DNA of 64,000 nucleotides from the NCBI RefSeq assembly GCF_001182745.1, contig NZ_LN868939.1, positions 744,001 to 808,000 on the forward strand. Direction: 5' to 3'. Below are positions 45,037 to 54,100 of the stretch, piece after piece; the first letter of the stretch is position 1, and each line of letters starts with the position of its first letter. This stretch comes from Nocardia farcinica (GTDB taxonomy: Bacteria > Actinomycetota > Actinomycetes > Mycobacteriales > Mycobacteriaceae). The translations under genes and the position numbers were made by a program. The notes below the pieces were generated by a model, which ran no database searches, was not told where the DNA came from, and saw only the letters and a list, made by a program, of their open reading frames with translations.

Positions 45037-45867
45037 TCAGTTGATGAACCGCAGGTCCGAAATGGTGTCGCTGGCGACCAACATGACGTAGAAGTCGGTC
45101 AGCACGAGGGTTCCGAGCGTGGTCCAGGCCAGTGCCATGTGCCGGGTGTTGAGCTTGGAGACCTGGGTCCAGAACCAGTAGCGCACCGGGTGGGCGGAGA
45201 AGTGCTTGAGCCGTCCGCCCGCGATGTGCCGGCAGGAGTGACACGACAGCGTGTAGGCCCACAGCAGGATCACGTTGCCGAGCAGCACGATGTTGCCCAA
45301 CCCGAACCCGAAACCCCCGTCGGCGCCGTGGAAGGCGACCAGCGCGTCGTAGGTGTTGATCACCGAAACCACCAGCGCCACATAGAAGAAGTAGCGGTGG
45401 GCGTTCTGGACGATCAACGGCAACCTGGTCTCGCCGGTGTAGCGCCGGTGCGGCTCGGCCACCGCACAGGCGGGCGGGGAGAACCACACCGAGCGGTAGT
45501 ACGCCTTGCGGTAGTAGTAGCAGGTCAGCCGGAAGCCGAGCAGGAACGGCAGCACCACGAAACCGAGCGGGATCCACATCGGCAGTTCCGGGAACGGCTG
45601 GCCGAAGTGACTCGAGCCCGGCACGCAGGAAGCGCTCAGGCACGGCGAGTAGAACGGCGTCAGGTAGTGGTACTCGGGAACCCAATAGGCCGTTCGCACA
45701 AAGGATCTGATCGTCGCGTAGACGACGAAGGCGCCCAGGCCGAGCACGGTGATCAGCGGTGGCAGCCACCAGCGATCGGTGCGGAGGGTGCGCTCGGCGA
45801 TGCGGGCTCGGGTCTTGCTGAATACGCCCGTCCCCGCCTCGGGGACGACGGTCGGTGCGGCACTCAC
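45037..45867 (-). CDS. Succinate dehydrogenase membrane anchor (Rv0249c type)
   Basis: 276 residues from GTG 45867. About five membrane helices (PPLITVLGLGAFVVYATIRS; PLGFVVLPFLLGFRLTCYYY; and three more after residue 170), with His residues in VQNAHRYFFY, LSCHSCRHIAGG and LNTRHMALAW that may hold heme. It anchors sdhAB and reacts with menaquinone. First gene of the operon, 30 bases ahead of sdhA. Confidence 0.9.
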   Translation of the reverse strand: MSAAPTVVPEAGTGVFSKTRARIAERTLRTDRWWLPPLITVLGLGAFVVYATIRSFVRTAYWVPEYHYLTPFYSPCLSASCVPGSSHFGQPFPELPMWIPLGFVVLPFLLGFRLTCYYYRKAYYRSVWFSPPACAVAEPHRRYTGETRLPLIVQNAHRYFFYVALVVSVINTYDALVAFHGADGGFGFGLGNIVLLGNVILLWAYTLSCHSCRHIAGGRLKHFSAHPVRYWFWTQVSKLNTRHMALAWTTLGTLVLTDFYVMLVASDTISDLRFIN

Positions 45868-46318
45868 GGGAGAACGCCTCGCTGTTTCGCTCGGCGGGCG
45901 GGTATCGATGCCGTCCGCGATCTTATGTGATGCACAGCACCTTACGTCACCGCGGCTATCGCATGAGTGCGGTCTCGCCGATCTACCCGGGCGGTCGGAG
46001 GGGTGATTTGCGCCACATTTCGCCACGGGGATGGCGGGTGATCGTCGCCGCGCGGGCGGCGGTTCGGCCGCGGGCAGATGTTCTCGGGTCTTCGTCGACA
46101 GGGGGATGGGTGGCGGCACCGACCGGCACGTCAACTGGCCGAACTCGGTCGCCGTCGACGCCGAGGCTGCGTTCCGTCTCCGACCACGCAGATGCCTCCG
46201 ACCACGCAGCGTGCATCCGACTGCGCAGATGCATCCGACCACGCAGGTGTTCGGCGCGTGCGGAGCCTGCCGCGGACCGGCGCCGGACGGTGGCGGCCCA
46301 CGACGGGGTGGTCCGGTG
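45868..46318. other. Intergenic region upstream of the sdh operon
   Basis: 451 bases. The half next to the anchor gene is AT-richer (around 45905-45970, with TTATGTGATGCACAGCACC) and must hold the sdh promoter. The other half has an 18-bp tandem repeat at 46179-46250. No gene supported on either strand. Confidence 0.5.
46179..46250. repeat. Four ~18-bp tandem repeats upstream of the sdh operon
   Basis: Units starting TCCGACCACGCAGATG at 46179, 46197, 46216 and 46234, differing at one to four bases; the second is 19 bases and the last is cut short. Non-coding, about 310 bp before the first sdh start. Confidence 0.85.
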
Positions 46319-46606
46319 TCAGGTGGTGCGCGGGCGGGAGTGGAAGCCGAGCCCCTCGTCCTGGGCGCCCATCCAGGCCGCTTCGTCGGACTTGCTGTCC
46401 GGGACGTAGATGGTGTCCTGCGGTCTGCGGCGGATCTCCGGCGGCGGCGCCTGCTCGAACTCGTCGGCGTCGATCATCAGCCGCTCGAGGTCGTTCTCCA
46501 GTCGGCGCACGGTGTTCGCGTCGCCGTAGTGGGTGCGCAGTGCGCCGATGGATTGCCGGAGCTGGTTGACCGCGTAGCGCAGTTCGGCGATATCGCTGCG
46601 TGTCAT
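46319..46606 (-). CDS. Conserved small coiled-coil protein in the Rv0250c position
   Basis: 95 residues from ATG 46606, with the perfect SD AGGAGGTAACG. The first two-thirds is helical and probably coiled (LRYAVNQLRQSIGALRTHYG, LENDLERLMIDADEFEQ). The end has TIYVPDSKSDEAAWMGAQDE. It lies just upstream of the sdh1 anchor gene, the place taken by Rv0250c in mycobacteria, and its size fits. A role with Sdh1 is inferred only from position. Confidence 0.72.
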   Translation of the reverse strand: MTRSDIAELRYAVNQLRQSIGALRTHYGDANTVRRLENDLERLMIDADEFEQAPPPEIRRRPQDTIYVPDSKSDEAAWMGAQDEGLGFHSRPRTT

Positions 46607-47160
46607 CGTTACCTCCTGTGTTCCTGGCGGACGTGCGGACCCGGCCGCGGACCGGATCGGACGAATCTGCCCAGGCCGCGCATGACCGAGTCGTGTGACC
46701 CACCACACAACGTGATCTACAACACAGTACAGAAGGAATCGCGATCAGTCTCGTGGAATACCGGGCGCGACGATTGCTTGGTGATTGCTCACAGGCGTTG
46801 GGTGCCGCGCGCTGGGAATGCTCCGCAACCGGGTGCGTCGGCTGAAGCGTTGTGGTACAAGCAAATTCGGCGTGGTGGTGATCTTGCGCCTCGTTGCGGG
46901 CGGGGTTACCGAGCGATAGGTGGGGGTGAAGGCGGCCCGGGGGCTGCGAGCATCTCGTTCCCCGTCGAGAAATTTCTATTGAATTCTAGCTTCAAGACTA
47001 GATGAGGGAAGATTTAGGAATCATCGGCAGCGCGGTGGGAAGGAACCGCGTGCCGACGGCCGGAAGGACCGGAACGATGGCACCGGAAAAGATGTTGGCG
47101 TGCTCGTCCCGCGCTGCTACGTTTCGGGGGCCGTGCGAGCGAACGAGGAGGTGGTACCCG
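46607..47160. other. Intergenic region with divergent promoters
   Basis: 554 bases, lower GC than the genes near 46700-46830 and 46970-47040. No gene with SD was found. A spaced inverted repeat TCTAG (46985-46989) and CTAGA (46998-47002) is the only palindrome that stands out. It should hold promoters for the minus-strand small protein and for the hydrolase transcript. Confidence 0.45.
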
Positions 47161-47211
47161 GTGAACGAATCGACATGGGTGCTCCCCTGCGGGGTCACGG
47201 TCGGACGATAG
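47161..47211 (+). CDS. 16-residue leader peptide
   Basis: GTG 47161 follows AGGAGG (47146-47151), within GAGGAGGTGG, by nine bases: the best SD in this neighbourhood. The frame encodes MNESTWVLPCGVTVGR and stops at TAG 47209-47211. The stop is in the loop of a hairpin, and the hydrolase start is 45 bases further on. The peptide could couple translation or act as an attenuator sensor. Confidence 0.5.
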   Translation: MNESTWVLPCGVTVGR

Positions 47212-47219
47212 GTCGTCCG
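47202..47219 (+). promoter_or_regulatory. Hairpin at the stop codon of the leader peptide
   Basis: CGGACGA (47202-47208), loop TAGG, TCGTCCG (47213-47219): perfect 7-bp stem. A ribosome finishing the leader would melt it, so translation of the leader could control downstream folding. Confidence 0.5.
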
Positions 47220-47256
47220 GGAGCGCCGCTCGACTGCACTCCCGAAAGGCACGACC

Positions 47257-48024
47257 GTGCAATTCACTTCCGAACAGCACCTCGATTCCGCATCCGGCCG
47301 CGGCGGCGTCCTCGAACGCAGATTCGTCCTCGGCGACATTCCCGGAATCCTCTGGACGCCCGGCTTCGGGTCGGCACCGGCCCCGCTCGTCCTGGTCGGT
47401 CATCCCGGCGGCCTGCCCACCATGTATCCGCGGCTGGTGGCCCGGGCGGTGCACGCCGTGGCGAACGGCTTCGCCGCGGCGACCATCGAACTCCCCGGCT
47501 GCGGTGAGCGCCCCCGTTCCGTCGCCGCCGACGAGGCCAGGGCCGAGCTGCGCGAAGCGGTCGCGGCCGGGGCCCCGGTCGCCGACGAGATCGTCGACCG
47601 GCTCGTACTCCCGCTGGTCGAGCAGGCCGCCCCGGAATGGCGGGCCGCCCTGGACGCGCTGCTCGCGGTGCCCGGCATCGGCGGACCGGTCGGCTACTCG
47701 GGCGGGGTGTTCGCGCTCGGCATCCGGCTGGCGCTGGTCGAACCGCGCATCGCGGCAGCCGTGCTGTTCGCCGGGAGTTACGTGCCGCGCGTCATGCTCG
47801 ACGAAGCCCGGCAGGTGCGGATTCCGCTGCTGGTCCTGCTGCAGTGGGACGACGAGGGAAACGACCGGCGACAGGCGCTGGAGGTGTTCGACGCGCTCGG
47901 ATCGCGGGAGAAAACCCTGCACGCCAACATGGGCGGGCACACCGGAGTCCCGTGGTTCGAGGGAGACGATGCGAACCGGTTCTTCGCCCGGCATCTGAAG
48001 TCGGCAGACTCTACAGATGTCTAA
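47257..48024 (+). CDS. Alpha/beta hydrolase (dienelactone-hydrolase-like)
   Basis: 255 residues from GTG 47257, with GAAAGG upstream. Nucleophile elbow GYSGG around residue 148, probable acid in LLQWDDEGNDRR, and His in MGGHTGVPWF near the end. No signal peptide, so cytosolic. Substrate unknown. Preceded by a leader peptide and hairpin, which points to regulated expression. Confidence 0.83.
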   Translation: MQFTSEQHLDSASGRGGVLERRFVLGDIPGILWTPGFGSAPAPLVLVGHPGGLPTMYPRLVARAVHAVANGFAAATIELPGCGERPRSVAADEARAELREAVAAGAPVADEIVDRLVLPLVEQAAPEWRAALDALLAVPGIGGPVGYSGGVFALGIRLALVEPRIAAAVLFAGSYVPRVMLDEARQVRIPLLVLLQWDDEGNDRRQALEVFDALGSREKTLHANMGGHTGVPWFEGDDANRFFARHLKSADSTDV

Positions 48025-48135
48025 TAATCCGGCTAGATCGCGGAAGATTCCTCGACAGATCCGCGGGCGCGGTGAATCCATGCCGCTTTCTCGGTATGTC
48101 TTGGATTGGAGCTAGAAATGAGTAGAAAGGGCTGA

Positions 48136-49317
48136 TCACACGCTCCGCAGGTAGCGGCCGAAGTGCGGCACCGTGAACCCGATGGTGCCGCGCTCGGCGG
48201 AGTAGATCAGCCCCTTCTTGATCAGGCCGTCCCGCGCGGGCGAGAGCGAGGCGGGTTTGCGGCCCAGCTCGGCCGCCACCGCCGAGGTGGCCACCGGCCC
48301 GTCGTCGCCGGCCAGATCCGCCATCGCCCGCATGTACTCGCGCTCGGCCGGCGTGGCCCGCTCGTAGCGGGAGCCGAAGAAGCCGACCGCCAGCTCCTCC
48401 TCCGCCGCGGGGGCCGCGACCGCCACGTCCTCGGCGGTGATCGGGCTCTCCGGCGCCTGATCCCAGGTGGCCTTGCCGTAGGCCTGCACGAAATACGGGT
48501 AACCGTCGGCCTTCTGGTAGAGCGCGGCGAGCGCCTCGGGGGTGAACGTCACGTCCTCGCGTTCGGCCGGTGCGATCAGTGCCTGGTCGGCGGACTCGCG
48601 ATCGAGCCGGTCGATGCGGTGGTAGCTGAACAGCCGCTCCGAGTAGCTCTTGGAGGCGGAGAGGACCGCGGGCAGGTGCGGCAGGCCCGCGCCCACCACG
48701 ATCAATGGCGCACCGTCCTGGCTGAGTTCGTGGCAGGCACCGCAGATGGCGGAGATGTCGGCGGCGCCCAGATCCTGCATCTCGTCGATGAAGATCGCCA
48801 TCCCGACGCCGATGTCGCCGGCGAGCGCGGCCGCCTCCTTGAGCAATTCGACCAGGTCGATCTCGATGTCGCCGGAATCGGCCCGGCCCGAGACCGCGGG
48901 CACGTCGATGCCGGGCTGCCACCGCTCCCGCATCCCCTTGTCCGCGGTGGCGCGCAGGGCGAAGGCCTTGAGGATGCCGAGGAAATCGTCGACCCGTTCC
49001 TGGTTGCGATGCGCCATCGCCACCGCCCTGGTCGCCATGTGCAGCGCCGAGGACAGCGGCCTGCGCAGATCCTGGTCGGGGCGGGCCTCGATCTTGCCGG
49101 TGCCCCAGCCGCGCGAGATGGCGGCGGAGCGAAGTTGGTTGAGCAGCACGGTCTTTCCCACGCCGCGCAGACCGGTGAGCATCACGCTGCGCTCGGGGCG
49201 GCCCCGGGCCACCCGCTCCAGCACGATGTCGAAGGCCTGGAGCTGCTTGTCGCGTCCGGCGAGTTCCGGCGGGCGCTGACCCGCTCCCGGGGCATACGGG
49301 TTGCGCACGGGGTCCAT
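48136..49317 (-). CDS. AAA+ ATPase of the Orc1/Cdc6-like type with C-terminal winged helix
   Basis: 393 residues from ATG 49317. Walker A MLTGLRGVGKTVLLNQL at about 46-60, Walker B MAIFIDEMQDLGAADI at about 175, and an AAA lid with DGYPYFVQAYGKATWDQAP. The end (~310-393) has a winged-helix look (VATSAVAAELGRKPASLSPA; GLIYSAERGTIGFTVPHFG). Such proteins are common in actinobacteria as single genes, often near mobile elements, but no element is visible here. Function unknown. Confidence 0.87.
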   Translation of the reverse strand: MDPVRNPYAPGAGQRPPELAGRDKQLQAFDIVLERVARGRPERSVMLTGLRGVGKTVLLNQLRSAAISRGWGTGKIEARPDQDLRRPLSSALHMATRAVAMAHRNQERVDDFLGILKAFALRATADKGMRERWQPGIDVPAVSGRADSGDIEIDLVELLKEAAALAGDIGVGMAIFIDEMQDLGAADISAICGACHELSQDGAPLIVVGAGLPHLPAVLSASKSYSERLFSYHRIDRLDRESADQALIAPAEREDVTFTPEALAALYQKADGYPYFVQAYGKATWDQAPESPITAEDVAVAAPAAEEELAVGFFGSRYERATPAEREYMRAMADLAGDDGPVATSAVAAELGRKPASLSPARDGLIKKGLIYSAERGTIGFTVPHFGRYLRSV

Positions 49318-49431
49318 GCCCCGACACCGTACCGCGTGACCATCGAGAAATCTTCCGATGTATTTGGCAAGTCGTAGATTTGGCTATCGTTGATGCGGGT
49401 CCGCCACCCGAGGTGGCTACCATCGGAGCTC

Positions 49432-49704
49432 ATGTCCGAGGAGCAGGTCCCCGCCACCACCGCCGAGGTCGTCGCGGGCTGGGCCGTGCCCGCCGGTGCC
49501 CGGAAGGCGAGTGTCATCAAGGCCGCCCTGCTACAGGCGCTCGAGGACGAGGATTTCCAGGCTCCGGAACTCGTCGCCGATCTCGTCGTCGGTCCGCTGC
49601 TCATCGCGGTGGGCGAACTGGAGGTGGCACTCGGCGACGCGCAGCGCCGGATCGCCGTTCTCGAACGCGCCCTCGCCGACCGATTGCCGCCTGAACAGCG
49701 CTGA
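49432..49704 (+). CDS. Small acidic helical protein
   Basis: 90 residues from ATG 49432, with GGAG upstream. Helical throughout: VVAGWAVPAGARKASVIKAA, LLQALEDEDFQAPELVADLV and a coiled-coil end (LEVALGDAQRRIAVLERALA). No Cys or membrane segment. Divergent from the AAA ATPase with about 110 bases between them. The spacer has a hairpin CCACC-CGA-GGTGG (49404-49416) 15 bases before the start. Family not recognised. Confidence 0.6.
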   Translation: MSEEQVPATTAEVVAGWAVPAGARKASVIKAALLQALEDEDFQAPELVADLVVGPLLIAVGELEVALGDAQRRIAVLERALADRLPPEQR

Positions 49705-49917
49705 TCCCGATCGGGGTGCCAGCCGGAAACGCCGCGTGGAGCGGGCGATATCGAAGTGTTATGTAACGGTCTCCCAGCGGTCTCGGCGGCTGTCCAGGGA
49801 ATTTTCACAGCGTCGCGAAATCGCAGGTCTGTGCGCTGGACAACAGGGTCGCGACGTCGTAATCTTCTCGTGACTTAGTGGAGGGTGTCGCTTCGGAAGA
49901 GGAGGGCGCCACTGAGT

Positions 49918-50070
49918 CACCGCCTTAACGGCTGTCGGGGCCAGTGTGATCTCGGCTGCCGTGCCGGGGATACCCACAGCGCACTGGGGTGAATCCGCGC
50001 CAGGTCGACAGCCTGCGCGGTAGGGCCGATCTTCCCGGCCCGAACCCGTCGGGTGAACCGGTCGGCGGGA
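49918..50070 (+). ncRNA. c-di-AMP riboswitch (ydaO-yuaA class)
   Basis: The leader of the NlpC/P60 gene has the conserved actinobacterial ydaO wording in order: GGGGATACCCAC, CTGGGGTGAATCC, then GCGGTAGGG and CGGCCCGAACCCGTC. The outer helix can form from CCGCC (49920-49924) with GGCGG (50064-50068). In Streptomyces and mycobacteria this RNA class precedes cell-wall hydrolase genes (RpfA, NlpC/P60) and switches them off when c-di-AMP binds. The gene start (GTG 50099) is 29 bases after the element. Boundaries are approximate. Confidence 0.82.
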
Positions 50071-50098
50071 GAGCAAGGAAGATCGGAGACTCAGCTCG

Positions 50099-50749
50099 GT
50101 GGGTAAACACAGCTTGCAGCGGGAATCGCGGCTGCCGAATTCCGTGAAGGGTGCTCTCGTCATGGGCGCAGTTGCTGCGACCGGCGCGATGCCCGCTGTT
50201 CCCGCGATGGCCGCCACGGTCAACATTCCCGGCCTCGGCGATTTCGACGTCCCGGTGCCGCAGGAGTTCGAACAGCCCGTCCAGCAGCTCAACCAGCAGC
50301 TGCAGCAGGCCCTGGCCGCCCCGCAGGGTGGCGTGCAGCAGGCGCCGCTGGCCGCTCCCCAGTTCCCCAGCTTCCAGATCCCGGCGCCGTTCCAGCAGAC
50401 GACGCCCGGTGACATCGCCCTCGACGCCGCCAAGACCAAGGTCGGCGCCATGTACTCGTGGGGCGCGGCGGGCCCGTCCACCTTCGACTGCTCCGGCCTG
50501 GTGAAGTGGGCCTACCGGCAGGCGGGTATCGAGCTCCCCCGCACCAGCTTCGAACAGTCGCATGTCGGTGCCCCGGTCGCCTTCGAGGACCTGCGCCCCG
50601 GTGACATCGTGGTCACCAACGGCGGCGGCCATGTCGGCCTGTACGCCGGTGACGGCAAGCTCCTCAACGCGGTGCAGTCCGGTCAGCCGGTGTCCTACAC
50701 CCCGCTGCGCCCCGACATGGTCGTCACCGCGCGCCGCATCGCCGACTAA
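50099..50749 (+). CDS. NlpC/P60 peptidoglycan endopeptidase (Rip-like)
   Basis: 216 residues from GTG 50099. Signal peptide VKGALVMGAVAATGAMPAVP, cut near AMA. A Gln/Pro-rich linker (QLNQQLQQALAA) precedes the catalytic domain at ~105-216: FDCSGLVKWAYRQAG (Cys), GGGHVGLYAGDG (His), and a polar third residue in KLLNAVQSG. It cuts peptide stems outside the membrane during growth or division. Controlled by the riboswitch ahead of it. The S4 gene begins 10 bases after its stop. Confidence 0.93.
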   Translation: MGKHSLQRESRLPNSVKGALVMGAVAATGAMPAVPAMAATVNIPGLGDFDVPVPQEFEQPVQQLNQQLQQALAAPQGGVQQAPLAAPQFPSFQIPAPFQQTTPGDIALDAAKTKVGAMYSWGAAGPSTFDCSGLVKWAYRQAGIELPRTSFEQSHVGAPVAFEDLRPGDIVVTNGGGHVGLYAGDGKLLNAVQSGQPVSYTPLRPDMVVTARRIAD

Positions 50750-50759
50750 TCTGGATCGG

Positions 50760-51155
50760 GTGCCGCACCGAGAACACGACGCACCGACGCAGGCCAGGGT
50801 CGATTCCTGGACGTGGTCGGTGCGGCTGTTCAAGACCCGGTCCGCGGCAGCCGAAGCCTGCCGCGGTGGTCACGTCCGAGTCAACGGGGCCACCGCGAAA
50901 CCGGCGCAGCCGGTCCGCCCGGGTGACGAGGTGCGTATCCGAGTCGGCGGCACCGAGCGCATCGTGATCGTCGAGCGGATCGTCACCAAACGGGTCGGTG
51001 CTCCGATCGCCGCCCAATGCCTGATCGACCGCAGTCCGCCGCCTCCGCCGAAGGAACTCCTCGCCGCCATGCCGCGGCGCGACCGCGGGTCCGGTCGGCC
51101 CACGAAACGGGAACGCCGCGAGACCGATCGCCTGCTCGGTCGCCGCGACTCCTGA
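50760..51155 (+). CDS. S4-domain RNA-binding protein (Hsp15-like)
   Basis: 131 residues from GTG 50760. The S4 domain is at ~15-65: WSVRLFKTRSAAAEACRGGH, VRVNGATAKPAQPVRPGDEV. Basic tail RDRGSGRPTKRERRETDRLL. Hsp15 in E. coli binds stalled 50S subunits with nascent chains. Cotranscribed with the NlpC/P60 gene and so perhaps under the same riboswitch. Its stop is 6 bases from the convergent PKS-like gene. Confidence 0.88.
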   Translation: MPHREHDAPTQARVDSWTWSVRLFKTRSAAAEACRGGHVRVNGATAKPAQPVRPGDEVRIRVGGTERIVIVERIVTKRVGAPIAAQCLIDRSPPPPPKELLAAMPRRDRGSGRPTKRERRETDRLLGRRDS

Positions 51156-51161
51156 ATTTCC

Positions 51162-54100
51162 TCATTCGATCTCCCCGCTCCCGATCAGCAGATGCGGCAC
51201 GCGGTGGCGCAGCGCCGCCCCGAGCAGCTCCGCACCGCGCCGAACGGCCGCACCATCGAGGTCGGCGGGTTCGCCACCCGGCTGCCGCCGGATCTCCCAG
51301 CCGAGAGCGAGCACCCGGCGTCGCCCGCCCGCGAGCGCATCGGCCGCTGCCGACGCGGCGGCATAGGCGGCGCGGCCCGGCGCGCCGAGGGTGCCCGCCG
51401 CCGAGGTGAACAGCAGGACGAAGTCGGTCGGGTCGTGCGCGGTGAGCGCCAGGAGGTGCCGCGCGGCGGTGACCTTCGGCTCGAACAGCCGGGTGAGCTG
51501 CCCCGCTGTCACCTCGGCGAACGCCGCGGTCTCGAAAACCTCCGCGGCGTGGACGAGTCCGCGGATGGTGGCGCCGTCCTCGCGGATGTCACCGAGCGCG
51601 GCCGCGAGTTCGGCGCGATCGGCCACATCGCAGCGGACCACCACGAACCGATCCTCGAGGCCGTCGAGGGGCGCGGGCACCGGCCGAGGCGCCCGGGTGA
51701 GGACGACGACGTCACGCGCGCCCGCGTCGAGCAGCCAGCGCACCGCGACCGCGCCGAGTCGCCCGAGCCCACCGGTCACCACGTAGGTGCCGCCCGGATC
51801 GATCCGGGGCGCGGGCAACGGATCTGCCGGTACGGCACGGAGCCGACGTGCGGTGACGCCGTCGGCGCCGATACGTAGTTCCGGGTCGTCGAGTATGTGG
51901 CGTCCGGTGAGCAGGTCGGCGAGGCGCGCGAGCGTGGGCGGGTCGTCGTCGGCCCACACCACGCGCACCGGGGTACCCGTTTCCGCGCGCAGGGTGCGGG
52001 CGAGGGCCGCTGCGGCCCAGGCGGATTCGGCGTCCGCTCCGCCACGGAGGGCGGGGCGGGGCAGGACGAGGGTGAGTTGTCCGCGACAGCGTTCCCGGAG
52101 ACGCCGCAACACGTCGAGGGCGTGGTGGGCGGCCGCGGCGGCGGTGGCGTCGGTGCCGTGCGGCCAGACGAGCACGGCGGCCGTGTGCCCGGCGTGGTGG
52201 TCGGGCGCCGCCGGTTCCGGGGTGGCGCACAGGTCGGTGCGGATCGTCCGGTCGGTCGCCCGCGCGAGCCGCGCCGCCGTCGCGGAATCGCCCACCACCA
52301 GCAGCCGCGCCGGTTCGCCGTGGCCGGCGCCGGGAGCCGGGGTGACCGGCAGCCACACCTGGGTGCGGAAGGGCGCGCTCTCCGCGGGCCGGACCGTCGC
52401 GGCGTCGTCCCCTTCGCGGAACCGGATGCGGACGTCGCGCAGCGCGAGCAGCGGCACGCCGTCCCGGTCGGTGCCCACGACGTCACCGGTCAGTGCGTGC
52501 GGTGCGCGTTCCCGGACGGTGGCGTGCGCCTCGACGGCCGCGCCGCCGTCCGGAGCCAGCCACACCGTGCCGATCGCGGACACCTCCGGAACGAGCTTGC
52601 CGGTCAGCATGTCGCGCGCGGCGGCGACCACCAGGTGCAGGCACTGTTCGACCGCGATCGATGCCTCGCCGTCGGTGCTCAGGACGCCGAAGGTGCGGCC
52701 ACCGCCGGTCTCGATCCGTTCCGGAATCGGGAATCGCGGGCCGTACTCGACGCGGTGGCGTCGCAGCGACGTGTAGTAGGCGCCGGGGCCCAGCGGCCGG
52801 AGGCGGCGCCGGGCGGTTCGGCCGTCGTCCACGAGCCGCATCCAATCGACGATGTCGGCGGGCGTCGGCCCCGGCACCGGCCGGGCCACGGCCACCGTAC
52901 CGTCGGGGCCGGTACCGTCGGCCGCCGTACCGTCGGGCACCGTGACCCGGAAGCCACCCGGGCCGTCGTCCCGGAATCGCGCCTGGCGCAAGTCATCTGG
53001 TGCGACGAGACGACCGAGCGCCAGATCGGTCAGCATCTCGCTCGCCGCGTGCCGCCGGGCCAGGTGCAGCAACGCGCTCACCCAGTATCCGACGGGCACG
53101 GCCGGACGGCCGCCGTACAGGTGGTCGATCACCCCGGGATGATCGAAATCCGGTTCGGCTCCGGCGATCACGGCCGGTAACGGTGAGCCGACGGCGGTGT
53201 GCCGCCAGCGGCGCCGTGGCGGTGGGACCGTGAAGGGACCCTGCCGTGCCCAGTCGACGCGGCGGCCCTCGGCATGCAGCGCGGCCAGGGCGTGCAGCAA
53301 CGCGGCGGCCTCGTCGTCGCCACCCGTGGTGTAGGTCGACGAGGCGAATTGCTCGAAACCTTCCACGGCGGCGGCGAGTTCGGTACTCGGACCGATCGTG
53401 AGCACCGACGATGCTCCCGCGTCGATCGCGCGAACGAGCGCCGCGTCGAGATGGACGGCGTCGCCGAGGTTGGCGCCCCAGTATGCGGCGTCGGTCGCCG
53501 CCCCGGCGAGCAACCCGCCCCGGCGGACAGTGGAGTAGAACGGGATGCGCGGCGTGCGGGGGGTCAAGCCGGCCAGGTGTCCCGCCAGTTCAGCGCCCGC
53601 CACCGGATCCGCCGGGTGGTCCCGGCCGAGTGCGCGGGCACGTAGGCCCCGTCGCATCGCCCGCCGCACGACGGTGTCGACGTCGGGCGGGTACCCGGAG
53701 ATGACCACCGATTGTGGGCCGCGGGCGGCGGCTATGGTCACCGTGTGGCGCAGCGGCGCGACCAGCCGGGCAGCCTCGTCGATGGAGGCCAGGAGGAGCG
53801 CCGAGGACCAGGGGTGGGTCTGCGCGGCGCCGGATCGGTCGAGGTTCTCCCACTGCGGTGGGGTCGGCTCGGTGTCGATGTGCCGCGGCACCCGATGTGC
53901 CACGGTCCTGCTGTACTCGACGGCGACCCGCGCCGCGTCGGCCGTGGTCAGGGCACCACTGACGGCAGCGGCGGCGATCTCGCCCGCCCCGTACCCGCAG
54001 ACGCCACTCGGCTGCACGTCCCAGGCTTCCAGCAGGCGGGCCACGGCCACCTGGTGCGCGAAGGTGGCCAGGTGGGCGAAGGCCGGTCCGGCCCACCCGC

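Noticed and set aside
45868..46242. N-terminal extension of the sdh anchor subunit
   Set aside because: The extension covers the tandem repeat region and encodes low-complexity sequence; GTG 45867 gives the family length.
46985..47002. TCTAG/CTAGA inverted repeat as an operator for the hydrolase
   Set aside because: Arms are only 5 bp and lie about 250 bp from the gene; not strong enough to annotate.
48025..48135. Possible terminator between the hydrolase and the AAA ATPase
   Set aside because: Only imperfect short stems (around CGCGG and CCGCG) are seen and there is no T-run.
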